Shown here in pieces: positions 13,359-27,145 of a stretch of 64,000 nt of DNA. Where the stretch lies: contig JAXCGZ010021057.1 in NCBI GenBank assembly GCA_037179515.1, positions 12,501 through 76,500 of the forward strand, given 5' to 3'. Source of the DNA: Halocaridina rubra. Lineage: Eukaryota; Arthropoda; Malacostraca; Decapoda; Atyidae. The stretch's first letter is position 1; every line of letters starts with the position of its first letter. Position numbers and translations under genes: made by a program. The notes beneath the pieces were generated by a model, which was not told the origin of the DNA, ran no database searches, and saw nothing but the letters and a program-made list of their open reading frames with translations.

Positions 13359-13600
13359 CAATTCTTATCCCGACCAGGACCTGAACCTGGGACACATAAT
13401 TACTTGCCAAGTCGCTACCAACTACACTACAGAAGGTCTTAAGAGGGAAACAAACCTTACAGCTATATTTGCTATACTAGGAATGAACGCATTCAAACTG
13501 CATGCCACTCTGTTCATATTACAGTTTCCCCCAACCTCACTCGTGGCTTCCTTTTCGAATTTACTTCAAATCCCAATCTCCTTTGGGACCAACAATAATC
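13356..13600 (-). mobile_element. tRNA-derived SINE, copy 1
   Basis: On the minus strand box A AGTGTAGTTGG (complement at about 13428-13438) and box B GGTTCAGGTCC (complement at 13378-13388) have roughly tRNA-like spacing. The same head and the tail block TGATTATTGTTGG recur in the next copy. The anticodon stem and CCA-proximal end do not make a convincing functional tRNA, so I call a SINE. Confidence 0.6.
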
Positions 13601-13760
13601 AAATAAGCACATTACCATATGTGAAAAAATGAACAATTCTTACCCCGACCGGGACTTGAATCTGGGACGCATAATAACTGTGCCAAGGCCCTACCAACTA
13701 CACCACAAAAGGTCTTAAAAGGGAAACATATCTTACAGCCCCGATCCCAACCTCTGATTT
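13601..13760 (-). mobile_element. tRNA-derived SINE, copy 2
   Basis: Minus-strand box A TGGTGTAGTTGG (complement 13694-13705) and box B GATTCAAGTCC (complement 13652-13662). About 85 percent similar by eye to copy 1 over the head. Confidence 0.65.
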
Positions 13761-14296
<536 letters not shown>

Positions 14297-14551
14297 GGTG
14301 TCCAAAAACTGTACACTACCTTATTTACATGACGTTTTTCCCTCAAAGCCCTGCTAAACTAATATGCAATGGGTCTACTAAATTTGCATCAAAAGCACTA
14401 TTCCTCCACAAGGATAATGATAAGTTAATGATTCTTATCAGATCATTCCCTTGCTTTAAGGAAAGAGATGAAAGAACAGAAAAGACACACTTTAACTTGT
14501 AAACAAAGAAAAGCATTTTAACCAGAGAAGATATCGATAATATGTACTAAT

Positions 14552-16610
14552 TTGTAAAAAGAAGATGGATTACCATCAGAATTTTACAAAGAATTTTGGA
14601 AAATAATTAGAAATGATTTTTTTGAAGTGATAAAACATATATTGGACAGACAGGAACTTTCGAACTTACAAAATGAGGGCATAATAATATTATTGAGTAA
14701 GGGAAGTGAAGATCAAACACTGAGTGGATGGAGACCAATTTCACTCTTGAATGTCGACTATAAAATCATTGCTAAGTTTTTGGCCAACAGATTAAAGACG
14801 GTAATGAATAAATTGATCTCTGTTGAACAGTTTTGCAGTGTTAAAGGTAGATCAATAGTGCACTGCAATAATAATATTAGAGACATTATTCATTATACTT
14901 ATAAAAATAATTATGCAATGGCCATTATGAAGTTAGATTGGAATAAAGCATTTGATACTGTTCACCACGATTTTTTGTTTAAAATTATGAATAAGTTAGG
15001 AATTCCAGATTTGTATATTAGTTGGATGAAAATGTTATATAAAGATTGTTGCAGTCGGTTGAGTATTAATGGAATGTTGAGTGATGTTTTTCCAATTATG
15101 AGATCTGTGAGACAAGGATGTCCACTGTCAATGATGTTATATGTAATTTACCAAGAACCTCTCTTTTTAGGTATTAAGAATAATATCACCACAGCTTCCA
15201 AATGGATGGAAAATTTGCATGTAAGGATTTGCAGATGATTCATCTGTGTTTGTATCAACAGAGGAATCTATAGTGGAGGTTTTTAAGGAAATACATTTAT
15301 TTGAAAAAGCAAGTGGTGCCCTTTTAAATAGAGATAAAAGTAGTATAACTGGGATAGGGAAATGGCATGGTAAAAATGACTGGCCTCTTCGTTGGCTTAA
15401 AACAGAATATAATCTAAAGATATTGGGAATTTCTTATTGTGAAGACGAAAAGATGACTATGGAAATGAATTGGAATATAATAATAGAAAAACTAGAGAAA
15501 CGGATCAGTATGCTTGCCCAAAGGTATCTTACAATTTTTCAGAAGGCAATAATTGTGAATTGTATTTTATTATCGAAAGTATGGTATGTAGCCCATACAC
15601 TTCCATTAAGCAAGAGATTTGAACAAAAAGTAAATGTTTTAATATTCAGGTATCTTTGGAGGGGAAGCTATCATCCCATCCGTAGAGCTACCTTGCTTTT
15701 GCCTAAAAGTGAAGGGGGTCTTGGTATAGTAGATGTTTTTAATAAAGCTGCTGCAATTCTTACAGCTACTAGCCTTAAAGAAACTTTGGAAGGAAGACTA
15801 TTAAATATTTATTATTGTAGCATAAGACTAAGCTATTTAGTAAACACAAATAAGTATCCAGATGTATCATATATATGTCCCATGTTTTACTCTGGTGTAG
15901 TGGAAAACATAAGAAAAATGTGTAAACATGCTAAATTTCCTCATATAAAATGCAAAGACATATATTCTGTTATATTTGTTAAGTCACAGCCATTAGTAGA
16001 GAAAGATTATCCTTTGCTACAGTGGAGTAATATATGGAAAAATGTTAATCATCCAGTGGTTGGTTTAAGGGAGAGAGAATTTATATTTAAATATTTACAT
16101 GAAAAATTACCCACAAATAAACATTTAGAAATGTTAGGAATTAAGAATAATGGAAATTGTGACTTTTGTGGTGAACCTGAATATACAATGCATATATTCT
16201 ATTTTTGTATAAGAATAAAAAATATTTTTCATTGGTTTAAAAGTAAATTTAATTTGATGTGTTCAGTACAAGATAATAACTGGCTAAAATTATTAATGTT
16301 AGATATTAAAGGAAGAAGTAGAAGAGATGAGAACACTGCAGTTCTGCTTATTTGTAATTATCTATATTGTGTATGGACTAGTCGTACACAGAACTTGACT
16401 GAATGGGAAACTTTATGTTTAATTAAAGGTAAATTTAATTATTTGAAATGGTTCTTGAATATTTGTTATGCAAGTAATATACAGAATATATTAACCAAAG
16501 AATTTTCCAATGTAATTTTGTAATCATTTAACAATTGTAAATATTGTACATTTGACATTTAAAAAAATAAAAGAAAAAAAAATTTGTAAAAAGAAAATTA
16601 GAAGATTAGG
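14552..16610 (+). mobile_element. L1/Tx1-like LINE, 5'-truncated, one frameshift
   Basis: Reads from GLPSEFYKEFWK through RT blocks SGWRPISLLNVDYKIIAKFL, MKLDWNKAFDTVHHDFL and VRQGCPLSMMLYV in one frame (to 15238). It then shifts by one base right at the catalytic box: 15218-15240 encodes GFADDSSV only across the shift. The second frame (to 16523) runs open for 425 codons, with KILGISYCEDE, YLWRG, SEGGLGIVD and a zinc-finger block CDFCGEPEYTMHIFYFC, typical of the RT C-terminal zinc region of L1/Tx1-type elements. A short 3' UTR with AATAAA (about 16565) and an A-rich tail ends near 16610. The endonuclease is missing. Only one lesion is seen over 1.95 kb, so the copy is young but dead. Confidence 0.8.
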
Positions 16611-17377
16611 TCTATCTAAAATTACAAAACAATACCAGCGGATCCATCGGGTCAACTGAAGAGATCGCACCTAAAATCTACCAACTATAGAAGCAATGTG
16701 CAATACATAGTAAAGTGCTACGGAGGTTCTGAATGGAAAGCCTTCCGATTAGAAAATATTTAGGCCTGTTCAGTTAAAGTTTCCTTAGGCTAATTTGCTT
16801 CATAAAACTGATGTGCATGTTCTGCATGTGGTCAATTAGCATCTTTGATGGTATTTTACAAGCAACCCAGGAAAGTAAGTACAAAAACGGGAAAAATATT
16901 TCCGGTATTTTTCCCACCACATGCACCAAATGACGACGGTCTACTAAGTGTGAAACAGGACAGCAGCGCAAATAACTGGATGGAACACCTCTTCTTTATC
17001 CTTCTTACAAAGCGCAATGGCAGAAGATATTATAACTTTCAACAGGTTTCAATTATATTTTACAACTCCTAAAATGTGTCTATCCGTTTGTCAGTTCGGA
17101 AGCAGGTGTATGGAACAAGAAATAGCCATATTATCTATTTATTGTGTTATTGTATAATCATTATACCTCCAAACTACGAATCATACATTAACGACATTAT
17201 TAAAAAGATCATACAAAGATCCGAGAGACAGATGACAAAAATGAGCAGATTTGTAGAACACTGTGCAGTATGGTAACGTGTATGATATTAGTTACTGAAA
17301 TTAGCAATACGGATAAGCAAATATGATCGTTTTGTTACATAGGTTGTCACAATCTTAATGGGGACTGCGCTTTCCTT
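16611..17377. other. Non-coding, nothing recognised
   Basis: Unique-looking AT-rich sequence. Short frames (for example 16845-17072) lack codon bias or recognisable motifs and I do not call them. Confidence 0.4.
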
Positions 17378-18415
<1,038 letters not shown>

Positions 18416-18424
18416 GCTAGAAGA

Positions 18425-19032
18425 ATTGCTAGTAAAGAATATTTGGAGATAGAATTCATATGCATAAAACAGACAGGAATGAAAAATAACTTTAATAATT
18501 ATGAAATTGATGAATGTAGGTCACTTGCTGAAAAAAAAAAAACTTTTAGTTAGACCAAGGAATCCAAATAGTTTGACTTGAAGAATACAGTAGTCCTACC
18601 ATACCACCGATCATTTAAAGATATATCTTACCTGTTGCGACTTTTGAAATATAAAGTATCGTTTTCTTATAAAAATACAATAGGGCGCATGATGATAAAC
18701 AATAGACCCAAAGAAGAAAATGGTAGTGTATATAAAATCCCATGTGAATGTGAGAAATTTTATATTGGACACACTGGCAACTCACAGAAACCTAAAATAC
18801 AACAAGTGTATAAATGCACAAAATAGTGCTGTAAATGTACATGTAAATCAATGCTACTCAACAATACTGTGGAACAAAGCACATAAAATATTCAAATGCA
18901 ACCACACAATTTACAGAAATCTATTAGAAAGTGCGTGTATAGAGTATATTAAAGATAATAATATTAACAATAGTCAAAGATTACATAATATTCATCCATT
19001 ATGCCTTCATATAATCAAAGAACAACTTTAAT
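18425..19032 (+). mobile_element. Penelope-like element, plus copy, GIY-YIG end of ORF
   Basis: Frames at 18425-18826 and 18800-19031 together give the end of a Penelope-like RT followed by its GIY-YIG endonuclease: KNTVVLPYHRSFKDISYLLR, NTIGRMMINNRP, then GSVYKIPCECEKFYIGHTGN (the VYK...FYIG core), and after a frameshift near 18790 VHVNQCYSTILWNKAHKIFK, NLLESACIEYIKDNNI and HIIKEQL-stop. The N-terminal RT is missing (5'-truncated). Directly after the stop the element is split by an I-like LINE and resumes at 25477. Inactive because of truncation and frameshift. Confidence 0.8.
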
Positions 19033-19297
19033 GATAAGCGAAACTGTCTTCTGGGACGTTAGTGACTGTCAGTATAGTGAAAAACTTTGGAACAGCAAAT
19101 TAAATTGGGTGCTTTGAAGAGGAAGAAGAAGAATACGAGTCCCGATTATGTTAACTGGTCTTCCGTGAAACACCTGAAGGGACATCAGGAGTTATAGGGA
19201 GGCTGTGATAGACAGACTAGAATGACTGTGGAATAGCCGAGTCCTCTCTTGAACTCCTTACGGTTCTGACGTGCGAAGTTCCATAATTATATAGGTC

Positions 19298-20597
19298 ATG
19301 GCTAATGCACGACCTTCAGCATGTAAGTCATTTGATAAACTTAATAAAAAGAATGGAGGTTTCAATAACAACAATAATAAAAGAGAGACCGGAACTGCAA
19401 CTGCTGAAGTGTCAATGGATCTGGAGATATCTACTGAGAGTAAGCGAGAGACCATTACGAGTTTTTATGGTAAAAGAAAAAATAAAGGAGGAATGAGAGA
19501 TTCCAGCAGTGAAGATAACAATGTAGGTTCTGTTGATAACCCAAGGGAGAAATCTGCAGGCAAGAGACTCCCTAAAAACAAAGGCAGGGTGGTTGGTGAT
19601 TATAGTCCTGATACCTTTGTTAACAAGCAGTTTGATGATGACAACAATTCAAGGAGGAGGAGGCTTTACTTTCCAAAAAAGTTATATGGATTTTCATGAT
19701 AAGATAAAATGGACTGTGAGAATATCAAAACATTATCAAGAGTTTGAAGTACTGTTTAAAAATGGCAAAAATATTCCTTTTATTACAGTTAACAATGATG
19801 ATGCAGTTAGGTATTTACAACTGAAGGTTTAGAAGATGTAGTAATTGGAAAAACCTGTTGATTCATTTGGGGATTGTAGCAAGATTATCTTGTTTGATTA
19901 TCCTACTTACCTTGATCCAGAGGATGTGTTGGTTGATGATAGATTTATATGGGTTATGAGACGTGAAGTTAAATATAATGGGGTAAAAATGCCACAGCCT
20001 CAGTCTATAGCACTTATGAAGGAAATAGTACCTGAAAAGGTTTTTGTTAGTTGCTTAGGATACAAAAGAGTTGCTGTTTCTAATGAATCTCCTGTTTTAT
20101 GCTATAAGTGTTGCAAGTGGGGTCACATGGCATGGAAATAACATAATGAATATCGTTGTCGCTTTTGCAGTAAAAGGCATGACTCAAAGGTATGTGGTGA
20201 TAGGATTAAGGCAAAGGAAAATATTATCCCTAAATGCTGTAATTGTGGAGGTACTCATAATGCTAATGCATGGATGTGTCCCAAAAGGCCAAAAGCTGAA
20301 CATATCCGTTCAATAGGTCTGGCTGCTGATATAAAGAGCAAAGATGAATCTGTAAATTGCAATGTTGCAGGGATATCAAACTCAGATAATGTGTGGGAAA
20401 AACGTATGGAAGTACGTAATCAAGCATCACAGGAAGGTGTAATCAGTGGTGGAACAGATGTTAAATGCCTATTAGAGATCCAAAAGGAGATAGATGAGCT
20501 TAACCAAGCAGTATTAGATATCAAAAAGTGCTTGATGAATATTGTGCCACAAACAATTACTGCTGAAAAGGCTAAACTAAATGATAATGAATATTAG
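19298..20597 (+). pseudogene. I-like LINE ORF1 (gag-like, zinc knuckles), broken
   Basis: Opens with a charged, Asn-rich N-terminus (19298-19699), continues after a frameshift with SYMDFHDKIKWTVRISKH and KIILFDYPTYLDPEDVLVDD, and ends with a Cys/His cluster at about 20100-20290: CYKCCKWGH, YRCRFCSKRHDSKVC and CCNCGGTHNANAWMCP. Three adjacent knuckles of this type characterise gag-like ORF1 of I/Jockey-type LINEs, where they bind the element RNA. A C-terminal tail with a short coiled coil (IQKEIDELNQAVLDIKKCLM) ends at 20597. At least one frameshift near 19640-19690 and stops near 19830 and 20141 break it. Confidence 0.75.
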
Positions 20598-22525
20598 TTA
20601 GAAATAGAATCAAGCAATACAAATTTTGATATTGGTTTAGGAGAAAAAAGTAGGCCCGAACAAAACTTTACAAATAATATTGATTACCCCACTGTTAGCG
20701 AGAAAGCTTTGAATGATAAAGTGTTTAATGATTTAACAAGCATTCTTGACTCAGTTAGTATATGGAAAATCCAAGTGAGAAAGTTAAAATGAATGTATTA
20801 GTTTCAGTGAAAAATATGAAGGAAAAATTGCATTATAATATGTGTATAGTCTCTTGGAATATCAATAGTTTGCAAAAAAAGGTTAACAGATCTTCATGCT
20901 TATGTTTATTATAGCAATGTTGATGTTATAGCTTTGCAAGAGGTTGGGACAAATGGGATATCTTTGGAATTTACGAGGTTATCAGAGCTTTGAAGTACCA
21001 GCACATATGACTGAAAATTTTAGAGGTTTAACAATATTTGTTAGGGATAATATCTCTGCATCATTTCTTGCAGCTTGTAAAATAAATGGTACTGAGTATT
21101 TGTGTGTTAGTATGACACTCAGAAATACTGTCCTAATCATTGTCAATGTATATGTTCATGGTAATTCATTAAATATAGATGATCCGCCTGGTCCCATTTT
21201 TGCTGACGAATGTCTATTAGTAGGTGATTTGAATGCTAGGCACGGAAATATAGGTAGTATTGGCTCTAAGAATCACAATGGAATTATCCTACAAATTTCT
21301 TTTAGCTGTTATTGAAGATGCCAAAGTCTTAGGAGCTGCTGAGCCTACACATGTAAAGGGGGGGGAGGCTTGATTATGCCATTATTTTCAATATGCTGGA
21401 TGTACAAGCAAATTTGAAATTGTAGATACACTTTCAAGTGACCATTTTGCAATTGAAGTGAAGCTGAGTGTTGATAAAATATGTTATATTAGTAATAGAA
21501 AGAGATATTCAATAAAAGATGGGCAACATTATGATTTTATTGCAAAGGTTAGTGAGTGGTATAAAGATTATAAAAAACTTGAAATCAAAGATGAAAACAA
21601 ATTCTCTGAAGATTTGTTACATGTAACTGATAGTATTTTGAATAAGCCTAAGAAAACTAAAGAGTATAACACAAAACCCAAACCAAGGTATTATAATGAC
21701 AAGGTGGTAAAGGGATGGAAAAAATTATTGAAAAAATTTTAAAATCAGTAGAGTAAGGATCCTACCAATGAGAAAAACAGGGACACACTGCTTGAAATAG
21801 CTGAATATACAACAGAAATAAATAAGAAAATAGGCGATAAATACTGGGGTAATTTTTTGAGTGAAGTTGCCCACTCTAGAACGTTAAGTAAAGTTTGGAA
21901 TGGTGTGAATTAGGTTAGGGGAGCTAAGAAGAAATATAATGTTACTTGAGAAACTTGCGGTCCAGGAGACGAAAGTTGGTGGGTATCCAAACAGCTCTTA
22001 ATGATGAAACTTGCATTCCTATTACTATCGATGAAATTCTGAGTGCAGTAAAGAAGGGGAAATCTACTGCCCCTGGTAAAGATGGGTTAACTCATGATGT
22101 TATTAACTGCCTCATTACCATGGAAGATAGTCCTATTCTTGATCTTTTCAATCTATCTTATGAAAATGGAAGATTGCCAGTGAAATGGAAGTTAGCATTA
22201 ATTATTCCTGTGCCCAAGAGTAATGGGGATTATAGACCCATTTCACTAACCTCTTTGTTTATCAAAAAGGATGGAACGTATGATACTAAATAGATTAATG
22301 TATAAATTTGATGGTCTTTTATCTGATAACCTGTATAGTTTTATAAAGCGTAAAAGTACAACTGATTGTGTAATATAGTTCCTTAGTAATCCTGATGATA
22401 AATGCAGATTGTTTGTAGATCTTAAAGGTGCTTTTGATAAGGCAAATAAAGATATAATCTTAGAAAGCTTGGTGAATAAAGGTGTGAAAGGAAAATTACT
22501 GTCTTGGATTATTTTTTTATTTTTA

Positions 22526-22960
22526 TTAATTTTTTAAGAGTGTGACACCGGGACAGGCAGAAACCGCCCTCATCAATAAAGGCCCGAGCACGAGAAAAAA
22601 CCAAGACGAAGGAAAAGAAAAAGGTTAAGGGCAAGGCAGAGATGAGGTAATGTCACACAAAGGAAAACGACAGACAGAAAAAACAAAGTACAGAGGACCC
22701 AGAGATATGGAGGACTAGGCTCTGAGATGACGATAGATCTGTTTTTTGAAGGATGAAAGGTCATAAGAATTAGGAAAGACAGAAGGAGGAAGAGAGTTCC
22801 AGAGTCTGGAGGTAGATGGGAAGAAGCAATCGCTGCACCAACCAATCCGCGAGCTACAAATCTCCACACAGTACCTGTGAGATGAGGCCGCTTGGCGAGT
22901 GTTACGCGGCCTCGGCAGTGGAGGAGGAATGCAACTCGTCAACTCATCAGAGCAGTGATG
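22526..22960 (-). mobile_element. LINE tail inserted in the I-like LINE
   Basis: Reverse copy of the repeat at 8460-8841. On the minus strand it encodes DCFFPSTSRLWNSLPPSVFP, NSYDLSSFKKQIYRHLRA-stop, then a 3' UTR ending GTCCCGGTGTCACAC. It interrupts ORF2 between SWI (22510) and the resumed RT near 22965, with a T-rich stretch 22508-22538 as the complement of its A-tail. Confidence 0.75.
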
Positions 22961-24119
22961 GAAGAGCAGACTATTTAAGTAACAGGAGAGCTAGTGTTTG
23001 GTTTCAAGTTTATCAATCTGAGCAGAAAGAGCTTGAACTCGGCACCCCAAAATGTAGAGTCCTTAGCCATACGCTCTTGAATATACTAATGGACAAAATA
23101 GCAAGTTATCAGTTTTATGGTAATTTCCCGGTAATCATTTATGCTGATGATATTTTGATTCAATGTAAGAATGAAGAAATTATGTCTAAGGTACTTGAAA
23201 AGCTCCAATCTCTTTGTATATGTTTGGGTTTAGTGATTAATGAAAATAAAACCAATTATTAGTCAAGGTTTGTTGATGGAAAGGAGTTCTAGTTAAATGA
23301 AAGAAAATTAGAGAAGGTAAGCAGTTATAAATACCTTGGCATGTATGTTAGTTTTCATAACAATGTTAAGGAACAAATTGCTTACGTACAGAATATATGT
23401 ATGGCAAGGCTGAAACCTCTGAAAGTGTTATCAAACAAGGTTAATGGTGTTGGTGTACTTGTTTTAAGGCAAGTGTACAAAAGCACAGTAAGGAGCATTA
23501 TTGATTATTCTGCTCCGGTTTTGGTAACTTATTCAAAGAGGGACCTAAAGTCATTAGAAATTCTTCAGAATGAGGGAATGAGGCTTGTACTTGGTTGTGC
23601 GAGGACAACAAGAATAGAAATAATGCAATTGGAATTAAATATTCCGAGTGTAGTTCACAGGATTCGGGAGTTAATTGCCATATCTGTTTTACAACTCATT
23701 AGGCGTGATTATGCTTAACTAAAAGTCTGCTGTTGATCATTTTAGGTCAGGTTATTCTAGAAGCTTTAAGGTTAATTCATATACCAAAAAGCTTTGCAAT
23801 ATATTGGAGGTTTATCATGTTGTAGAATATTGTGTACCAATGTCTCAAAATGTTTATTTAAAACCTTGGTTGATGGAAAATGTACCAATTAAAATTGATA
23901 ACTTAAACTTTAAGAAGTGGGATACTTTTCCATATGAATTACAACAAATGTTCACTGAAAAAATCCTCAATACCCCAGGATGTGATGGCTCTGTTATTGG
24001 AAATAGAGCAGGATGTGGGGTTGTAATTAGAGAATTTTTTGAATATTGCATTAGTGTAGAAGAAAGACTGTCCAAAAGAATGGCTGATAAAAGTTCCTCT
24101 ATCTTTGCTGAACTTTATG

Positions 24120-24120
<1 letters not shown>

Positions 24121-24184
<64 letters not shown>
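24121..24184. repeat. (TA)n tract inside the RNase H of the I-like LINE
   Basis: About 32 TA units between FAELYAI and GLKYAVENKK. Removing it rejoins a normal RNase H order, so it expanded after insertion, probably from the TATAT already encoded there. Confidence 0.85.
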
Positions 24185-24187
<3 letters not shown>

Positions 24188-24863
24188 CTTAAATATGCAG
24201 TAGAAAATAAAAAAAAGAGCATTTGCATTTATTGACTGTCAGAGTGCTTTATTTGCCTTGAATACTAAAATGCCTATCACTGACGATTTAGTATTAAAAT
24301 GTAGGAAACCCATAACTGATATAAAATCACATGGATGTGATGTAACTTTCATGTGGATGCCATCCCATTGTGGTATTTATCTAAATGACGTTGCAGATAA
24401 TTTGGCCAGGCAGGGTTGTGATAAAGAAATTATAGAATATGATTGTACTATAATCATTAAAAGAATAAAATCTGAAGTAGTAAAAGTTAGGAAAAATGGG
24501 AATTGGATAATGCTCGGGCAAATTTGTACAATGGTAGCAAGAGCATGAAACATTATGATATAGTTATGAATACTACAGATTTTTCATACGGCAAAGCTTC
24601 ACCCAAATATGATGCATTTAAGATGAGACTACGTTTTGTATATAAATATTACTGGCAATATGCTGAAGAAACTGATGGTACCGCTTGTAAATTATGTGGT
24701 CATGTTAAATCTCATACTGTATCATTATATAATGGAAGGTATGGGTCTAAAAGAGTTCAGGTGTGATAGTATTATTGACATTACAGAGATGGTTTGTTAT
24801 TTTATACATAACAATATGATTAAACAAATTATGAAAAAAAAATCTAAGTTTGACAGAGCTTAG

Positions 24864-25476
24864 TTCATCTATTTTCTGAGTATATTTGCTATAAGCATAG
24901 TTCACTGTTTGAAAAGAAGTGTAATATGAATAAAACTGCCTTAAGAAATATACAAATTATGGAACCTTTGGAGGGATGGGCTTGGTCCCTCCTGGCATGC
25001 CAGAGAACCCCTGGGCCTCTGGAAATTTAGAAAATGCTATGTGAGGCTGGGAATAGCCAGCCGAGGGAGATACCCCAACACTATCGTTTTCTTAGTAATA
25101 TATGTTATTGTATAATAATGTATTTCTTAGTAATATATGTGATTGCATAATAATGTATATGTAAAATATATATAATATTAGTTACTACCTATGAAAAATA
25201 AGAATTCACTGAAATAAAATAATTTTGCAGTGTTAAGTTGAAAACTGAGATAAGATGGTCAGTGAAATGACCAATTCTTATATTGTATATCATTATTATG
25301 ATTGTCAATATTGTTATTTTCATTGTCATTATTGCTTGCTTTGAAGAACATATTTTTAAAGATATTTTGTAGTATACTTAAATAAACATGTTAAAAATTT
25401 TATAGTTGTGGGGCAGGCTTGTTAGCTTGATAACAGGCTCCATTTGATGTAATTTCCAATTATGTCAATAATTTTT
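24864..25476 (+). other. 3' UTR of the I-like LINE
   Basis: Contains GGGATGGGCTTGGTCCCTCC and a CTGGGAATAGCCAGCC hairpin-like stretch near 25045, then AT-rich sequence to the T-run at 25472-25479 next to the target duplication. Confidence 0.6.
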
Positions 25477-25940
25477 TTTAATTTGAAATTGAATTTGACT
25501 GCCATGAATCTTATTTTAATATCTTATTTTTCTCTAACTGCCCTTTAATTTATACGGACAAGGTATTTAAGTAATCTTATATTTGTAACTCTATTGACAA
25601 AGTAACTATTCCAAATGTTTTTTTTATTTTTTACTGCTTTCATTACTGACATAACCTTATTTTAATAGCTTGTTGGTAATTTAATATTTTCAGCCATTTC
25701 TTTTGTAATAAGGTAAATTATCGTAATTCTTTTCATTGATTTTAAATATAGGTTAACACTTCTTAATATAAAAATGTACATAATTTCGTAGTTGTATGCT
25801 TTTTATGTTGTTCTGTTAAAGAAGTTTCTTCACTACATTTCTGTGCAAGCTCTCTATATAAGCTCTTGATAAGGCCCGGTGGAGGGTGAAAATTCTGAGC
25901 ATCTGCTGTTTAAATTTGAACATATCTAATTGCGCATTGA
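25477..25940 (+). mobile_element. Penelope-like 3' UTR/terminal sequence, plus copy continued
   Basis: Direct continuation of the Penelope copy ending at 19032. It matches, in reverse, 17762-18225 (TTTATACGGACAAGGTATTT; GTAACTATTCCAAATG; TTTTTATGTTGTTCTGTTAA). It ends near 25940 shortly before an (AT)n tract. Confidence 0.75.
25861..25905 (+). ncRNA. Hammerhead-like motif, copy 3 (decayed)
   Basis: AGCTC then TTGATAAGG (core mutated from CTGATGA), GCCCGGTGGAGGGT, GAAAATT, then GAGC. The outer pairing and GAAA are kept but the core is broken. Confidence 0.25.
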
Positions 25941-25967
25941 TCTCTGTAGTATTGTCTTCGTGCTATG

Positions 25968-26083
<116 letters not shown>

Positions 26084-26215
26084 CACTGAATTGTTAACAT
26101 ACAGTGCCTTGGGCAGGTTTTTCTCCTTCTTTTCAATTGTTCTTTATTTGCTAGCTGTATTTCTTGCCATTGTACTTTGAGAAGATGGCCAGTTAAGGTC
26201 ACGCACTTAATAAGT

Positions 26216-26218
<3 letters not shown>

Positions 26219-26298
<80 letters not shown>

Positions 26299-26325
26299 GT
26301 TGTTCTCTTTAATAGGCATTTTCTA

Positions 26326-26394
<69 letters not shown>
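26219..26394. repeat. Two (AT)n tracts split by 32 bp
   Basis: AT runs at 26219-26297 and 26329-26393 flank a short unique segment. Confidence 0.95.
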
Positions 26395-26396
<2 letters not shown>

Positions 26397-26917
26397 AAAA
26401 AAAAATAAATAAGGGTGACAATCACCCTCACACATGCAACCCTAATTTTTTTATCACCATGTTCTTGAAGGCTCTGAGAATGTGGTTCTTGGAAGCATAA
26501 TTAAGAATAAGGCTGAATGAAAAAAAAATAATAATAAAAAAATCATTTGATAACCTATAGTCATTTTTTTTCGTCCAAGGACGAAAATATTGTAGAAATA
26601 ACAATAAATCAATACGAAACTCTCATTGCGAGACTCGAAAAGTTTAGCCGTGTAAAGAGAAAGACAGAGGTAGCATACAGGACGAACCTAGAACCTGCTA
26701 AAATTACACAAATAGTAAGAGCCTGAGGCTGTAGTGCCGAATATAGCTATATAATTTGGTGGAATACCATATTTCAAAAAATCGTGACAATGAGAAAGCG
26801 AGGCATTATGAAGATACGGCGTGGAATTACGGTCATTAACTAATATACAAAAGAAAAAAAACTTCCTTGCGCCAAAACCAGCTGAAAAGATTAACTAAGA
26901 GGGTAGTGCCCAAAGAG
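26395..26917. other. Non-coding, nothing recognised
   Basis: A-rich start, then unique-looking sequence; no gene or repeat recognised. Confidence 0.4.
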
Positions 26918-26920
26918 TTA

Positions 26921-27142
26921 GACCCGATTTCTTATACAGTGTAAACCTAGGATAGCATATTGTTAGCTAGCTAGACACACAAATGGATTTCATAAACGCA
27001 TCTGACGCGGTTGTGTATGGCTAAGATCCCGTACGGGATCCTAGCCATGCACAGAACCGCGTCAGATGCGTTTATGAAATCCATTTGTGTGTCTAACTAA
27101 AAATATGGTATCCTACGTTTACACTATCTAAGAATTCGGGCC
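26921..27142. mobile_element. Foldback MITE (222 bp), PIF/Harbinger-like
   Basis: Inverted arms of about 105 bp meet at the perfect palindrome GATCCCGTACGGGATC (27028-27043). Ends read GACCCGATTTCTTATACAG and, complemented, GGCCCGAATTCTTAGATAG. Both ends are flanked by TTA (26918-26920 and 27143-27145), matching the 3-bp TWA target duplication of PIF/Harbinger elements. The left arm has a small extra GCTA duplication. No coding capacity. Confidence 0.85.
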
Positions 27143-27145
27143 TTA

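Larger units (their letters stand above)
20790..24863 (+). pseudogene. I-like LINE ORF2 (EN-RT-RNase H), broken
   Basis: Endonuclease blocks: VSWNINSLQKK, VDVIALQEV and LLVGDLNARHGN (about 20840-21250), DYAIIF-like and SSDHFAIE. RT blocks: APGKDGLTHDVIN, GDYRPISLTS, RLFVDLKGAFDKANKDIILE, then the foreign insert, then YADDILIQCKNEE with NENKTN and KYLGMYVS. RNase H (about 23975-24440) keeps DGS, FAELYAI, DCQSALFAL and MPSHCGIYLNDVADNLARQG, so all acidic catalytic positions are visible although the (AT)n tract splits it. It ends with the NGRYGSKR-region frame near 24863. Several stops and shifts make it non-functional. Confidence 0.8.
19033..25476 (+). mobile_element. I-like LINE, near full length, inserted in Penelope copy
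   Basis: Boundaries come from comparison with the uninterrupted minus Penelope copy: Penelope sequence stops at 19032, resumes at 25477, and TTTAAT occurs at both edges (19027-19032 and 25477-25482), a probable target duplication. Inside are a gag-like ORF1 with three zinc knuckles, then ORF2 with endonuclease, reverse transcriptase and RNase H. Internal lesions: stops and frameshifts, a foreign LINE tail at 22526-22960, and an (AT)n tract in the RNase H at 24121-24184. Without the insert it is about 6.0 kb, the normal size for RNase H-bearing I-superfamily elements. The precise clade (I, Nimb, Loa) is not determined. Confidence 0.85.

Noticed and set aside
13601..13720. tRNA gene on the minus strand
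   Set aside because: Boxes A and B are present but the acceptor stem does not pair and the same unit recurs with a non-tRNA tail, so I called a SINE.
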